From Ignavibacteria bacterium UBA7675 (GTDB lineage: Bacteria > Bacteroidota > Ignavibacteria > Kapaibacteriales > UB7675), in the NCBI GenBank assembly GCA_002483085.1, contig DLHF01000022.1, forward strand, positions 215 to 59,510: a stretch of DNA of 59,296 nucleotides, in the 5' to 3' direction. The first letter of the stretch is position 1; each line of letters starts with the position of its first letter. Of the stretch, positions 17,643 through 26,759 are shown one piece after another. The translations under genes and the position numbers were made by a program. The notes below the pieces were generated by a model, which had not been told where the DNA came from, searched no databases, and was given only the letters and a program-made list of their open reading frames with translations.

Positions 17643-17702
17643 ACGCGGCGGCAGTGCGACCGGCGACAGCGAACGACAGAGGGCGAAGACGCCCGTGCCA
17701 CA
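17643..17702 (-). repeat. Dispersed intergenic repeat, head fragment R3
   Basis: GTGCGACCGGCGACAGCG followed by GAAGACGCCCGTGCCACA is the reverse complement of the 5' module of the repeat family. It sits between the DUF1800 and DUF1501 genes. Confidence 0.6.
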
Positions 17703-17732
17703 AAGATTTTGTATTTCCGGAGTAACAACGAT

Positions 17733-19304
17733 ATGAAACGCAGGACGTTTTTGAAATACAGTACGGCTGCAACAGTAGCTGCGGCGGGAACAAGCATGAT
17801 AGGCGGGCTGCCGGTGCGTGCAGTGTCGCCATTAGGACTGCTGGACTCTGCGGAGGAGAACGACAACATTCTCATCATTGTGCAGATGTTTGGCGGCAAC
17901 GACGGGCTGAACACCATCATTCCGGCAGAGGACGATACATACCAGAAGATTCGTCCTTCGATACGCGTACCCGCAGAGTTTGCTTATCGCATTGCCAGTT
18001 CGCAGACATTTATGCACCCGGCGCTTGTGGAATCGCACAACGACGGATTCATGCGCTTGTGGGACGACGGTCGGCTGGCGGTGATTCAAGGCATTGGCTA
18101 TGAAAATCCCAACCTCTCGCATTTTCGTTCTACGGACATTTGGCTGAGCGGCATCAACTCTTCCGACCCTACTGTGCGCCTTGGCGACGGCTGGGTAGGG
18201 CGGTATTTCGCGCATCGCCATCCCGACTTCCCGCAGGTGACACCCGACCATCCGCTGGCTGTGCAGATCGGCGGGACGCTATCGCTTGCTTTCCGCAGCG
18301 AGCGCGGCGACACGGGCATTGCACTTACCAACCCGGAAGACTTTTTCGAGCTCGGGCAGGGGCTGTCGCCCGACGAAGAGCCGATGGCTGGCGACAGCGC
18401 CTTTGCACAGGAATTCAACTTTATCCGCACCATAGCGCGCGACTCCGACCGCTACTCGCAGGTAGTAAAAGATGCGTTCGACAAAGGCACCAACACGCTG
18501 GACTACGACAAGGGTTTTGCCAAACAGCTTCAGCTTGTAGCTCGTCTGATTTCCGGTGGATTGCGTGCAAAAGTGTATATGGTGCACATGGGCGGATTCG
18601 ACACACATGTGCAGCAACAGGATATTTCGCAGCAAGGGCAGCATCCCGGACTGCTGAAAGCATTCAGCGCTGGTGTGAGCCAGTTCATGCAGGATGCTCT
18701 CGAACAAGGCTTTGCCAACCGCGTTGTGGGCATGAATGTGTCGGAATTTGGCAGGCGTCCTTACGAGAACGGCAGCCACGGCACCGATCACGGAGCTGCA
18801 TCGGTACAGCTTGTGTGGGGAAGCAAAGTGAAGGGGTTTGTGTACGGCGAAAATCCCGACCTGAAAAATCTGAACGCCAATGGCGACCTCGTGTATCAGT
18901 TCGACTACCGGCGTATTTACGCAGAAGTGATGCAAACGTGGTTTGGCGCGAGCGAGGCCGACAGCGAGGCGATACTGGGAGCAAAAATAATACCGCTGCC
19001 GATTCTGCAATCCACGGCGACATCAGTGGAAATTCCGGTGGTGAGAAATGCCGAAGCGGGTTTGCATATTGCGCCAAATCCCTCGCAGGGCGAATCGACG
19101 CTTACCTTCGAGCTCGTGCAGCCTGCGCGTGTAGAAGTGGAGTTGTATTCATCTCGTGGCACATTGGTAACACCTGTGTACAGCGGCCTTCTCGGCATGG
19201 GCTACCACACTCTTCCTGTTGCTGTGCGGCAGACGGGCGCGTACTACTGCGTGTTGAAAGCAAATGGCCGCAGGCTCATGGTGCCGTTTGCAGTGGTGAG
19301 GTAG
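17733..19304 (+). CDS. DUF1501 family protein with Tat signal and T9SS tail
   Basis: A 523-residue protein with a clear twin-arginine signal (KRRTFLKYSTAATVAAAG, cut near VRA). The ribosome site CGGAG stands before ATG 17733. DUF1501 belongs to the alkaline-phosphatase-like fold: VQMFGGNDGLNTIIP near 50-64, MGGFDTHVQQ, then NVSEFGRRPYENGSHGTDHG, the conserved metal-binding-type region near the end. Residues about 445-523 are a T9SS sorting domain (IAPNPSQGESTLTFELVQPA, then TGAYYCVLKANG). Combining Tat export with a T9SS tail implies folding in the cytoplasm before outer-membrane passage, if the signal is truly Tat-dependent. Substrate unknown. Confidence 0.88.
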   Translation: MKRRTFLKYSTAATVAAAGTSMIGGLPVRAVSPLGLLDSAEENDNILIIVQMFGGNDGLNTIIPAEDDTYQKIRPSIRVPAEFAYRIASSQTFMHPALVESHNDGFMRLWDDGRLAVIQGIGYENPNLSHFRSTDIWLSGINSSDPTVRLGDGWVGRYFAHRHPDFPQVTPDHPLAVQIGGTLSLAFRSERGDTGIALTNPEDFFELGQGLSPDEEPMAGDSAFAQEFNFIRTIARDSDRYSQVVKDAFDKGTNTLDYDKGFAKQLQLVARLISGGLRAKVYMVHMGGFDTHVQQQDISQQGQHPGLLKAFSAGVSQFMQDALEQGFANRVVGMNVSEFGRRPYENGSHGTDHGAASVQLVWGSKVKGFVYGENPDLKNLNANGDLVYQFDYRRIYAEVMQTWFGASEADSEAILGAKIIPLPILQSTATSVEIPVVRNAEAGLHIAPNPSQGESTLTFELVQPARVEVELYSSRGTLVTPVYSGLLGMGYHTLPVAVRQTGAYYCVLKANGRRLMVPFAVVR

Positions 19305-19346
19305 AGTGGAGATGTAGAACTGTAGAGCATGCAACAGCAATAAGAG

Positions 19347-19374
19347 AAAACCCGGCTGATATGTCGGGTTTTTT
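19347..19374 (+). terminator. Rho-independent terminator after DUF1501 gene
   Basis: AAAACCCG (19347-19354) pairs with CGGGTTTT (19365-19372) across a 10-base loop and is followed by a short T-run. Confidence 0.8.
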
Positions 19375-19491
19375 GTTGCCGCAAGGGCCAGATTGTTATT
19401 GAAAATCAGACCATAATGGAGTATAGGATGGACTATATCAACAGAAAAAAGCGGCTTTGCACACACTGCAAAGCCGCCGTAGAACATCAGT

Positions 19492-20100
19492 TTACGCCCA
19501 CCGTACCTTGGCTTCCATCGGGAGGTTGCGCTTGCCCTCTTTGAGTGGACTCTCATCGGTATAGCCGAGGTAAAACAGCCCGAGTACTCTGTCTTCTTCG
19601 CCTTCCAATTCGAGATACTCTTTCATGGAGGGATGCAGTGTCATGCCGCCTGTTTGCCAGAACCCAGCAATGCCAAGCGCTGTAGCTGCTATCCACATAT
19701 TCTGCACGGCACACGACACCGCCGCAACTTCCTCGAACTCCGGCAGCTTGTCGCTGTGGCGCTTCATGCAAATTGCAATAATATGCGACGACGTACTGCA
19801 ATCGGCGAGCTTTTCATACGCAGGCTGCGCGAATTTTTCTTCGGGCGTATGCTTTTTGTAGAGCTCGGCATGGTCGTGGCCAAACTGCTGTACTTTGTCG
19901 CCGCTAAAGACCACGAAATACCAAGGCTCTGTGCGCTTGTGTGTAGGTGCCCAGTCGGCCATGGACAAGAGCCAGCGCACAGTATCATCAGGAATTTTTG
20001 TGCCGTTCATCTGTGCACGCGGCACCGAGCGGCGATGAGCAAGTATCTGTTCTATAACAGTTTGTTGTTCAGTTAGCTGGGGTATAAGCTCGTTCTGCAT
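19492..20100 (-). CDS. Nitroreductase family protein (FMN-dependent)
   Basis: A 202-residue protein; ATG 20100 gives the start MQNELIPQLTEQQ. It has the nitroreductase layout: RRSVPRAQMNGTKIPDDTVR near 24-43 (FMN phosphate contacts), ADWAPTHKRTEPWYFVVFSG, then AAVSCAVQNMWIAATALGIA and the substrate loop GFWQTGG. FMN-dependent NAD(P)H oxidoreductases of this type reduce nitroaromatics or quinones. The closest known subgroup is probably YdjA-like (short, single-domain). It stands alone, convergent with the DUF1501 gene and divergent from the next gene. Confidence 0.9.
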   Translation of the reverse strand: MQNELIPQLTEQQTVIEQILAHRRSVPRAQMNGTKIPDDTVRWLLSMADWAPTHKRTEPWYFVVFSGDKVQQFGHDHAELYKKHTPEEKFAQPAYEKLADCSTSSHIIAICMKRHSDKLPEFEEVAAVSCAVQNMWIAATALGIAGFWQTGGMTLHPSMKEYLELEGEEDRVLGLFYLGYTDESPLKEGKRNLPMEAKVRWA

Positions 20101-20346
20101 TGAGTCGTTAATATTGATAGATAAAACATACCATACATACAGCCACAAGGAGCCGTAGTCGCGTGCAAAAATACAAATATGCGCGGGATAAATGCAGAGA
20201 ATACACCTACAGGTTTTCAAGCAGGAGAGAGGGTGGCCTGCGGGCTGCTTGGCGCACCATTTACTTTTTTTCATTAAAAAAACTTTGTATTTTGGACATC
20301 GCCTTGTCCGTATGCCAGCATATCTTTTCTCTTTGTCACTTTGCCT

Positions 20347-21009
20347 ATGACCACGAATTTTTTTTTCCTGCCTATAGCAGCGCGCATTGTGCCGCTGTTC
20401 TGTATATGCCTTGTTCTTACTTCTTGTGGGTACAAGTCGTATAGAGTGGGCAGCGATGCCATGGAGCCAACATTTAGCACAGAAGACTACATCATGGTGT
20501 ATAAGACCAGCGATGTGCGGTTCTACGAGGTGGCTTTGTATGAGTACCCCTATCCGGGCAAGATGTACGGAGCCATGCTCATGCTCGGTCGTGTGTGCGG
20601 TATGCCGGGCGACATCGTAAAGTTCCAATACGGGTTACTGTACAGAAATGGCCAGATGAGCGATACTCCCGGCAACTTGCTACCCGATGAAAACTTCTAT
20701 GGGGCGAGTACTCGAACGGTATTCGGCTGGACGAAACAGAACAACTGGACGCCGAGGAATTATGGAGCTATCACTGTCCCAGCAAAAGGCAAAACGCTCA
20801 CGATAAGCCGCGACAATCTGAATGTGTATGGCGAGATACTCCAGAAGTTTGAAAACGTATCGTCGTCTGCTATAGACAATGTGCCCTTCAAACATGTCTT
20901 TATAAACGACTACTATTTTATGGTTGGCGACAACCGGGGCAATTCCTACGACAGCCGGTACTTCGGCTTTGTACCCCGCAAGTACATCACCGGCTTGGTA
21001 GTTCTCTAA
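20347..21009 (+). CDS. Signal-peptidase-I-like lipoprotein lacking the catalytic dyad
   Basis: A 220-residue protein; ATG 20347 gives a lipoprotein signal with lipobox LTSC27. The mature part matches S26 signal peptidase I: box B as VGSDAMEPTF (35-44), box D as GRVCGMPGDIV (81-91), and box E as GDNRGNSYDSRYFGFVP near the end. In active enzymes box B reads SMxPT with nucleophilic Ser, and box D starts with catalytic Lys (KRxVGLPGD). Here the Ser position is Ala38 and the Lys position is Gly81. The fold should be kept but the Ser/Lys dyad is gone, and the protein is anchored as a lipoprotein. It may be a peptide-binding or scaffold protein; function is inferred only. Confidence 0.85.
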   Translation: MTTNFFFLPIAARIVPLFCICLVLTSCGYKSYRVGSDAMEPTFSTEDYIMVYKTSDVRFYEVALYEYPYPGKMYGAMLMLGRVCGMPGDIVKFQYGLLYRNGQMSDTPGNLLPDENFYGASTRTVFGWTKQNNWTPRNYGAITVPAKGKTLTISRDNLNVYGEILQKFENVSSSAIDNVPFKHVFINDYYFMVGDNRGNSYDSRYFGFVPRKYITGLVVL

Positions 21010-21054
21010 ACAGTCTGTAGGCGCGTGGCCTTGCCCTCAACCACATGTGCTATT

Positions 21055-21305
21055 GCGCTTCGGCCTTTGCCCATGCTATGAGTCTCCGCACCGCGTTGCA
21101 CGTCCGCCTCGCCGCTGTGCAAGTATTCTCCGCGCATTGTCGCCGTAAGAACGGCGTGTGCAAGCCTGCGAGAAGCCCCGATGCAGAAGTCTTTTTCGCA
21201 ATCACACCGTTCCCAATCGGCGGCAGGCAGCCGGGCAAGTCGACAACCGGCTTGTGCGACCGGTGACAGCGACCAGCCGGGCGCCGCAAAGATGCCCGTG
21301 CCACA
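21055..21305 (-). repeat. Dispersed intergenic repeat, complete copy R4
   Basis: Read on the minus strand it starts with TGTGGCACGGGCATC, continues with TCGCTGTCACCGGTCGCACA, and ends with CAACGCGGTGCGGAGAC then GGCAAAGGCCGAAGCGC. It fills most of the gap of about 400 bases between the signal-peptidase-like gene and the barrel gene. Confidence 0.75.
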
Positions 21306-21413
21306 AGAATACAGATGGTGCCAGCAGGCTGCATAGCGATTGTAACTCTCCCAACTTCTGCGTCGTGAGTGTCCCGTAATTATTCTCTAACCTTCTTACT
21401 TATTTACGTCCCT

Positions 21414-21953
21414 ATGATAACTTTACGCTACTTCCTGGCTGCGCTTGCAGTATTTTTCGTTTCCCTCCCCGGACTCTGTGCACGCCCGCACAAAACAGCA
21501 ATTACTATTTCTCCATTTCATCTCACGCAGCCTATTGTTGAAGTGACTGGTGAATTTGCCATGACGCGCGACATTGGCATGGCTGCCATTGTTGGGATTG
21601 GCAGCTACGACGGAGCCAGTTTTTTTGAAATAGGTGGACAGTACAACTACTACATTATCGGCAATTTTAATCACGGTATGCAGCTCGGCGCGGAATTGCT
21701 GTACGCACATCTATCCGACGGCTTCAGGCTGGGAGATGACAAAGTCAACTGGGCTGGACAAGGGCTGGCTGTGAGTCCTTTTCTCGGCTACAAATTTGCC
21801 GCAAACTACGGACTTACTTTGAATATTCAGGGAGGTGTATCGCTGGTGGTCGCGCGCGCCAGCGTAGAGAGCTCTTACGATGGAACGACGGATTCCGCTT
21901 CTAATAGCACTGTAGGGCCACTTCTGAATATCAACGTGGGCTGGTCGTTCTGA
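21414..21953 (+). CDS. Small outer-membrane beta-barrel protein
   Basis: A 179-residue protein; ATG 21414 gives MITLRYFLAALAVFFVSLPG as a signal peptide cut near LCA. The rest alternates amphipathic strands (MAAIVGIGSYDGASFFEIGG, QLGAELLYAHL, GLAVSPFLGYKFA) and ends LLNINVGWSF with a terminal Phe, as in outer-membrane barrels. An eight-stranded barrel is likely. No specific family is recognised. Confidence 0.75.
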   Translation: MITLRYFLAALAVFFVSLPGLCARPHKTAITISPFHLTQPIVEVTGEFAMTRDIGMAAIVGIGSYDGASFFEIGGQYNYYIIGNFNHGMQLGAELLYAHLSDGFRLGDDKVNWAGQGLAVSPFLGYKFAANYGLTLNIQGGVSLVVARASVESSYDGTTDSASNSTVGPLLNINVGWSF

Positions 21954-22064
21954 TGGCCGCGCGGCGCATAGGAGCAACGGCGATGCGACTTTTTTATGGA
22001 AACAGTCTCTTATACCTCTGAACCCTGATGTACTACTACTGTGCTCTATTAATACGGAGAAGTG

Positions 22065-22556
22065 ATGCGCTTGAAATCTGCTATACCCATGCTTGCTGTT
22101 TGCTTTGCGCTGACGTTGTCGGGCTGTGAAATTATTGATGACATAACCAACCCTAACAATCCGCCGCACGAGCTTTCCTGCGAGCCGACAGGCCCCACAC
22201 ATGTTGTACCGCTGCCCCTTATCGACTTTATGAATGACCCCTATAATCTGCTTGGTGTTGCTATTACCGGCGATGTACTCTGTGCAGATGTAGCGTATAG
22301 CGGCGGCTGTACAAACCACACATTTTCGCTTCTGGCCAACAACGAATTGATGGAAGGCGGCACGCCGGAACTTCAGGCGTATCTGGTGCACAACTCTAAT
22401 GGCGACCTATGCGAAGCGATGATCCACGCAAAGACAGGGATTGATCTCAAGCCGCTGAAGGAACATCTCCGCACTCTTACAGGCAAGGAATCTGGAAGTG
22501 TGATACTACATGTGAACGGAACAGGTAGCACGCACTCTGTTGTCTACTCATACTAA
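22065..22556 (+). CDS. Lipoprotein, first of a tandem paralogous pair
   Basis: A 163-residue protein. GGAG (22056-22059) precedes ATG 22065. The signal peptide ends in the lipobox LSGC21. Four to five further Cys are kept in the next gene. Shared with it: YSGGC near the middle, then KTGIDLKPLKEHLRTLTG and the end VVYSY. The beta-rich C-terminal end resembles small Bacteroidota lipoproteins of unknown role. Not found in any named family that I know. Confidence 0.8.
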   Translation: MRLKSAIPMLAVCFALTLSGCEIIDDITNPNNPPHELSCEPTGPTHVVPLPLIDFMNDPYNLLGVAITGDVLCADVAYSGGCTNHTFSLLANNELMEGGTPELQAYLVHNSNGDLCEAMIHAKTGIDLKPLKEHLRTLTGKESGSVILHVNGTGSTHSVVYSY

Positions 22557-22622
22557 TGTACCTATTGCAACGCCTTGCCGAGAGGGGAGGCCGAGCAGAA
22601 CACATCAGCCGAGGAATGCTCT

Positions 22623-23123
22623 ATGTTGTTGAAATTAGGAATAGCCTTCTTTGCCGTTTGTTTGCTGCTCACGAGCTGTAGCGAAATAGACAACCTGATA
22701 ACAGGGGGGAACCAGGGAAAGCCGCAGCCAGCCCATATGGAGTGCGAACCTGTGGGAGCAGTAGATGTAACAGACCTGGCTTGTATTCGAATGATTTCCC
22801 ATCCATTCCGGTTTTCTGGCGGTGCAGTCGTGGATGGTGACAAGCTCTGCATGGGTGTAAACTACAGCGGCGGCTGTGCAGAGCACAAGTTTGATGCGTA
22901 TGTGTACACACACGCTATCAGAGAGAACCCGCTTCGGGTTGTTGTCATACTCAATCATTACAACAACGACGACCCCTGCGATACCTTCATAACGCGGAAA
23001 ATAGGCTTCGATCTTACGTCGCTGAAGGAGCATCTGCAAAAGCTCACGGGGCAGCCATCGGGCACAGTACTTTTGGATGTTTCTGGCTACGATGAGTTGC
23101 AGACAGTAGTCTATACATATTAG
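22623..23123 (+). CDS. Lipoprotein, second of a tandem paralogous pair
   Basis: A 166-residue protein; ATG 22623 gives MLLKLGIAFFAVCLLLTSC with lipobox Cys19. It aligns along its length with the preceding lipoprotein: CEPVGAVDVTDL, YSGGCAEHKFDAYV, DPCDTFITRKIGFDLTSLKE and VVYTY. The Cys residues match in position, which suggests disulfides in the periplasm or at the surface. 66 bases separate the two genes and they are probably one transcript. Confidence 0.8.
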   Translation: MLLKLGIAFFAVCLLLTSCSEIDNLITGGNQGKPQPAHMECEPVGAVDVTDLACIRMISHPFRFSGGAVVDGDKLCMGVNYSGGCAEHKFDAYVYTHAIRENPLRVVVILNHYNNDDPCDTFITRKIGFDLTSLKEHLQKLTGQPSGTVLLDVSGYDELQTVVYTY

Positions 23124-23291
23124 CAGAGTAGAGAAAATAGTGCGGGCGTTTCGCCACCGCTCGCGCTGTTCTTTTGTACTGCACAACATATCTGTGGTAG
23201 AGAGTAACGCGGTGCGATCAGCCGACAATCATTGATCGCATCGCGTTCTTTTCTATGGGCAGTTTGGCGATTGCCAACAATTGATTTAAAC

Positions 23292-23325
23292 GCAGAAGCG
23301 CTTCCCCGAAGGAAAGCGCTTCTGC
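23292..23325. terminator. Strong hairpin between convergent genes
   Basis: GCAGAAGCGCTTCC (23292-23305) pairs with GGAAAGCGCTTCTGC (23311-23325), with one bulged base and a 5-base loop. Lying between the lipoprotein pair and the convergent aldehyde dehydrogenase gene, it could stop transcription from both sides, though the T-runs are short. Confidence 0.65.
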
Positions 23326-23371
23326 TGTTTGCACCATCTGTAAAGCAAAGACAACCGCCGCAGCCAAAACC

Positions 23372-24856
23372 TTACTCAGCATTGTCGATTTGTGCGCGTT
23401 GGAGGTGGCCCGAGAAGTCGATGTACACTGTTTTCCACTCAGTAAAGATTTCAAACACCGTCCAGCCGCCCTCGCGGTGGCCATTACCTGTGCCCTTGAT
23501 ACCGCCAAATGGCATATGTGCTTCTGCGCCAATAGTCGGCCCGTTGATGTAGGTAATACCTGCTTCTACATCGCGGATGGCAGCAAATGCCCTGTTTACA
23601 TCGCGTGTGTACACCGCCGACGACAGACCATAGGCCGAGTCGTTGATCAGGTCGATAGCATCGTCGAACGACGTAGCTTTTGCCACTGAAAGCACGGGGC
23701 CAAAGATTTCTTCCTGGAAAATGCGCATGGTGCGTGTCACGCCAGTAAAGATCGTCGGCTTAAAGAACGTACCGCGCGCCAAATCGCCATCGGTAGCGCG
23801 TTCACCACCGAGGGTACAGGTAGCGCCTTCTTCGCGGCCTATGCGCACATATTCCTCAATGCGTTCGAGTTGCGAGCGATTGATAACCGGGCCCATTTGT
23901 GTAGAGTCGTTCAGGCCATCGCCAATCACAATGGTTTCGGCGCGTGCAGTGAGTTTTGCCATAAATTCATCGTGAATTGCTTCGTGTAGGATCAAGCGCG
24001 ATGTAGCAGTGCAGCGCTGCCCGGTCGTGCCAAAAGCACCCCAGAGCACGCCGTCCACAGCGAGGTCCAGATCGGCGTCGTCCATAATCGCAATAGCATT
24101 TTTCCCACCCATCTCAAGCGAACATTTTTTGTTCATCTGGCCGCAGGTAGCAGCGATTTTCGAGCCGGTAAGCGTCGAGCCTGTAAAGCCGATGAGCTTT
24201 ACGTCCTGATGCTCCACAATAGCGCGCCCGACTTCAGCATCGCCGTGCAGCACATTGAACACACCTGCGGGAAGGCCAGCTTCTTCGAGAATCTCAGCAA
24301 AAATGACAGCAGCGTGCGGAGCGTCTTCAGAGGGCTTAAAAATAACGGTGTTGCCGCACACAAGCGCGGGCAAAATTTTCCACGAAGGCACGGCCACTGG
24401 GAAGTTCCACGCAGTGATGATGCCACAGATACCTACAGGCATACGGAACGAAAGGTTCATCTTGTTGTTCATCTCGCTCGGCGCATTATAGCCGAACAGA
24501 CGGCGTCCTTCGGTAGCCGCGTAGTAAGCTGTGTCGATAGCTTCCTGAATATCGCCGCGTGTTTCAAACACCGGCTTGCCCATTTCGCGCGTCATAATGC
24601 GCGCCAGCTCCTCTTTGCGGCGTGTAAAAATATCGCCGGCTTTGCGGAGAATATCGCCGCGCTTGGGAGCGGGCATAAGCTGCCATGCGCGTGTAGCAGC
24701 TTTGGCAGCGCTTACAGCGGCTTTTACATCGTCCATATCCGACAGCGGGAACTCACCGATCACATCTTCATTGTTCGCCGGGCTGATATTCTTGAACGTT
24801 CTGCCGCTGGCTGAAGGCACCCAAGAGCCATTGATATAATTCTTAAACTCGATCAT
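23372..24856 (-). CDS. Aldehyde dehydrogenase (NAD(P)-dependent)
   Basis: A 494-residue protein; ATG 24856 (MIEFKNYINGSWV) is the normal start for the family. It has the ALDH motifs ITAWNFPVAVPSWKILPAL with the catalytic Asn, IGFTGSTLTG (cofactor), SLEMGGKN (general base Glu), GQRCTATSRL (nucleophilic Cys), EEIFGPVLSV and GAEAHMPFGGIKGTGNGHRE. It oxidises an aldehyde to a carboxylic acid in the cytoplasm. The ending GIKGTGNGHREGG resembles ketoglutarate- or aminoadipate-semialdehyde dehydrogenases, but the substrate is not certain. It is alone on its strand, with a bidirectional hairpin behind it. Confidence 0.93.
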   Translation of the reverse strand: MIEFKNYINGSWVPSASGRTFKNISPANNEDVIGEFPLSDMDDVKAAVSAAKAATRAWQLMPAPKRGDILRKAGDIFTRRKEELARIMTREMGKPVFETRGDIQEAIDTAYYAATEGRRLFGYNAPSEMNNKMNLSFRMPVGICGIITAWNFPVAVPSWKILPALVCGNTVIFKPSEDAPHAAVIFAEILEEAGLPAGVFNVLHGDAEVGRAIVEHQDVKLIGFTGSTLTGSKIAATCGQMNKKCSLEMGGKNAIAIMDDADLDLAVDGVLWGAFGTTGQRCTATSRLILHEAIHDEFMAKLTARAETIVIGDGLNDSTQMGPVINRSQLERIEEYVRIGREEGATCTLGGERATDGDLARGTFFKPTIFTGVTRTMRIFQEEIFGPVLSVAKATSFDDAIDLINDSAYGLSSAVYTRDVNRAFAAIRDVEAGITYINGPTIGAEAHMPFGGIKGTGNGHREGGWTVFEIFTEWKTVYIDFSGHLQRAQIDNAE

Positions 24857-24948
24857 TGCGTCGTGTCCTTTACTGATTGCATGAAACACCATTGGAAGCA
24901 GGACGGCAAATTACGATGTTTTTGGGGAATGGGGAAATGGGAAGAACG

Positions 24949-26322
24949 TTATGCATTCCCCTTATCATATTCCTCCATTGCACTTTGGTTCGCTACATTA
25001 GGTGTAGAAGGGGCTCCCTGTGGTTTATCCTGTGATTTATCATGAATTATTACGACTATTAACCATGGAATTGCAATACTGATAATTATACATACTACAA
25101 GCAAAATTTTGAAGAAATAAGGCACATTATCTATGGGGGTAAAAAATAATGCGAGTACAGGCAGTACAGTGCATGTCAGTATCGTCAGGAGATGCCATGG
25201 CCATATCCATCGTCCCAAAAGTGGGAACCATGGGTATACTTGAATTTCTTCTCTGAAACCTTCAGTCTTTTGTATTTCCCGTAGGTATACATGGGATAAA
25301 GTGATTAAGAAGTAAAGCAGCACAGTGAAGAGTGATAAAATACTTGCAATACTCGCAAATTTTTGCTCAACCTGTAAGCCAAAAAGAGAGATTTTTTGTT
25401 CACTCCTTTTCTTCCCAGCTTCAAGAAGAGCGAGAGCTTCCAAAATTGTTACCCCCCGGATATCATTCCAAAATAAGGACAATGCCGGAAACATAACATC
25501 CGGTTGATCTATCTGACTCGAACGGAAATAATTCGGATATCGTTCTGCAACCCATGTAGAAAAACTTGCTTTAGATAATGGATATATATGAACTGAAAAA
25601 ATTCCAGATCGTATAAATTCATTTTTATCCGTAAATGGTATAAGCTTTAATGTGTATAATAAAGGTAAGGTAGCATTGGTATCAGGCTTTTTTGAAGCTC
25701 GTAGATATGACTCAAAGATTGACACAGAATCAAAAGACAGTTCTGGTCGGATATGGATTGTAGAATGTAGGGCATTTTGCATGGTGGTAGCAGTTGCTCC
25801 AATGAAGTGGAATATAGGAAGTTCTTCAAATCTATTGCGGAGAGTTGGTGTTTTACTTTTGTCAAAATCTAATACTGGATATAGAACTGGCGGTGATTGA
25901 GAGAATAATTGTTTGATCTTTTCAATAGAATGATATTTTGTTGGAAGTGGAGTATATACTGGTAGATTACCGGTTGATGCAGGCCAGCAAATAATAGTCT
26001 TTAGCAAGGCTATAGAGGTGTCATAGATAGGGATATAACCCTGTAGCTGACTGGCGTAACATGTATCGAATATCTTCTCTAAGAATAGGCTGTTCCTCTG
26101 GTAGAGCTTATGAATCGAGGAAGTATGTGTAATTGAATCTACATACTCTTTGTAGATGTTTATATCTAATCTGGTCAGAAAAGTATCAAGTTGATTGATT
26201 TCATCGATAGCATCCTCATAGTTCTTCTGTTCCGATGGTGAAATCGCAAAGACCAGAACTGTGATGCTAATACCCATCAAAAGAATATGGGTTGACCGTA
26301 AAGTGCTGAAAATCTCATTCAT
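24949..26322 (-). CDS. Unknown membrane protein, AT-rich
   Basis: A 457-residue protein with a ribosome site (GAGG) before ATG 26322. An N-terminal membrane helix (about 12-27) is followed by a soluble domain of about 300 residues, then three more membrane helices (about 325-345, 377-398 and 405-430) and a charged tail. The soluble part has no motif I know. Base composition is clearly more AT-rich than the flanking genes and codon use differs, which suggests acquisition. No neighbour on the same strand supports a function. Confidence 0.75.
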   Translation of the reverse strand: MNEIFSTLRSTHILLMGISITVLVFAISPSEQKNYEDAIDEINQLDTFLTRLDINIYKEYVDSITHTSSIHKLYQRNSLFLEKIFDTCYASQLQGYIPIYDTSIALLKTIICWPASTGNLPVYTPLPTKYHSIEKIKQLFSQSPPVLYPVLDFDKSKTPTLRNRFEELPIFHFIGATATTMQNALHSTIHIRPELSFDSVSIFESYLRASKKPDTNATLPLLYTLKLIPFTDKNEFIRSGIFSVHIYPLSKASFSTWVAERYPNYFRSSQIDQPDVMFPALSLFWNDIRGVTILEALALLEAGKKRSEQKISLFGLQVEQKFASIASILSLFTVLLYFLITLSHVYLREIQKTEGFREEIQVYPWFPLLGRWIWPWHLLTILTCTVLPVLALFFTPIDNVPYFFKILLVVCIIISIAIPWLIVVIIHDKSQDKPQGAPSTPNVANQSAMEEYDKGNA

Positions 26323-26509
26323 TGAGTACCTCTATTTCAATTTATCTGATGATCTATCTCATAAAACTGATTCAATGTTAGCTACTATTCCTTCTAAAAA
26401 TTATATTTCCCAAGCCGGAAAAAAAAGGTCAGTTAAGCGTCGAAACTTTCTGTGAGACGGGCACTTTGGGACGCTGAAATCTTCTACAATTCTGTCGGGT
26501 GCGCCGCCG

Positions 26510-26647
26510 GACCGCCCGTAAGGGCGGCCTGCGGTACGTCTTTGCACCGCGCTGCATCCCCGCCGCGTGGCTGCTCGGCCTTCGCCGCAGCGGCTTGTGC
26601 GACCGGCGACAGCGGCCAGACGTATGAACAGCGACGCCTGTGCCACA
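26510..26647 (-). repeat. Dispersed intergenic repeat, partial copy R5
   Basis: Carries GTCTTTGCACCGCGCTGCA, CTTGTGCGACCGGCGACAGC and the closing CTGTGCCACA, the reversed modules of the repeat family. It lies in the 437-base gap before the GH57 gene; the rest of the gap (26323-26509) is AT-rich and shows nothing. Confidence 0.65.
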
Positions 26648-26759
26648 CCCGTAGAATTTCTTCTTTGCACTCTTCGCTTCCCGGCTGTAGCTTTGCTGCT
26701 GTTTGCTCCCGTTGCGCAGGGGCAGGATTGTACAGCACATGCAGTAAAAGAGGAAAAAC

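Noticed and set aside
18140..19402. A 420-codon open frame on the plus strand
   Set aside because: It overlaps the DUF1501 gene in another frame; Arg/Cys-rich composition marks it as a shadow.
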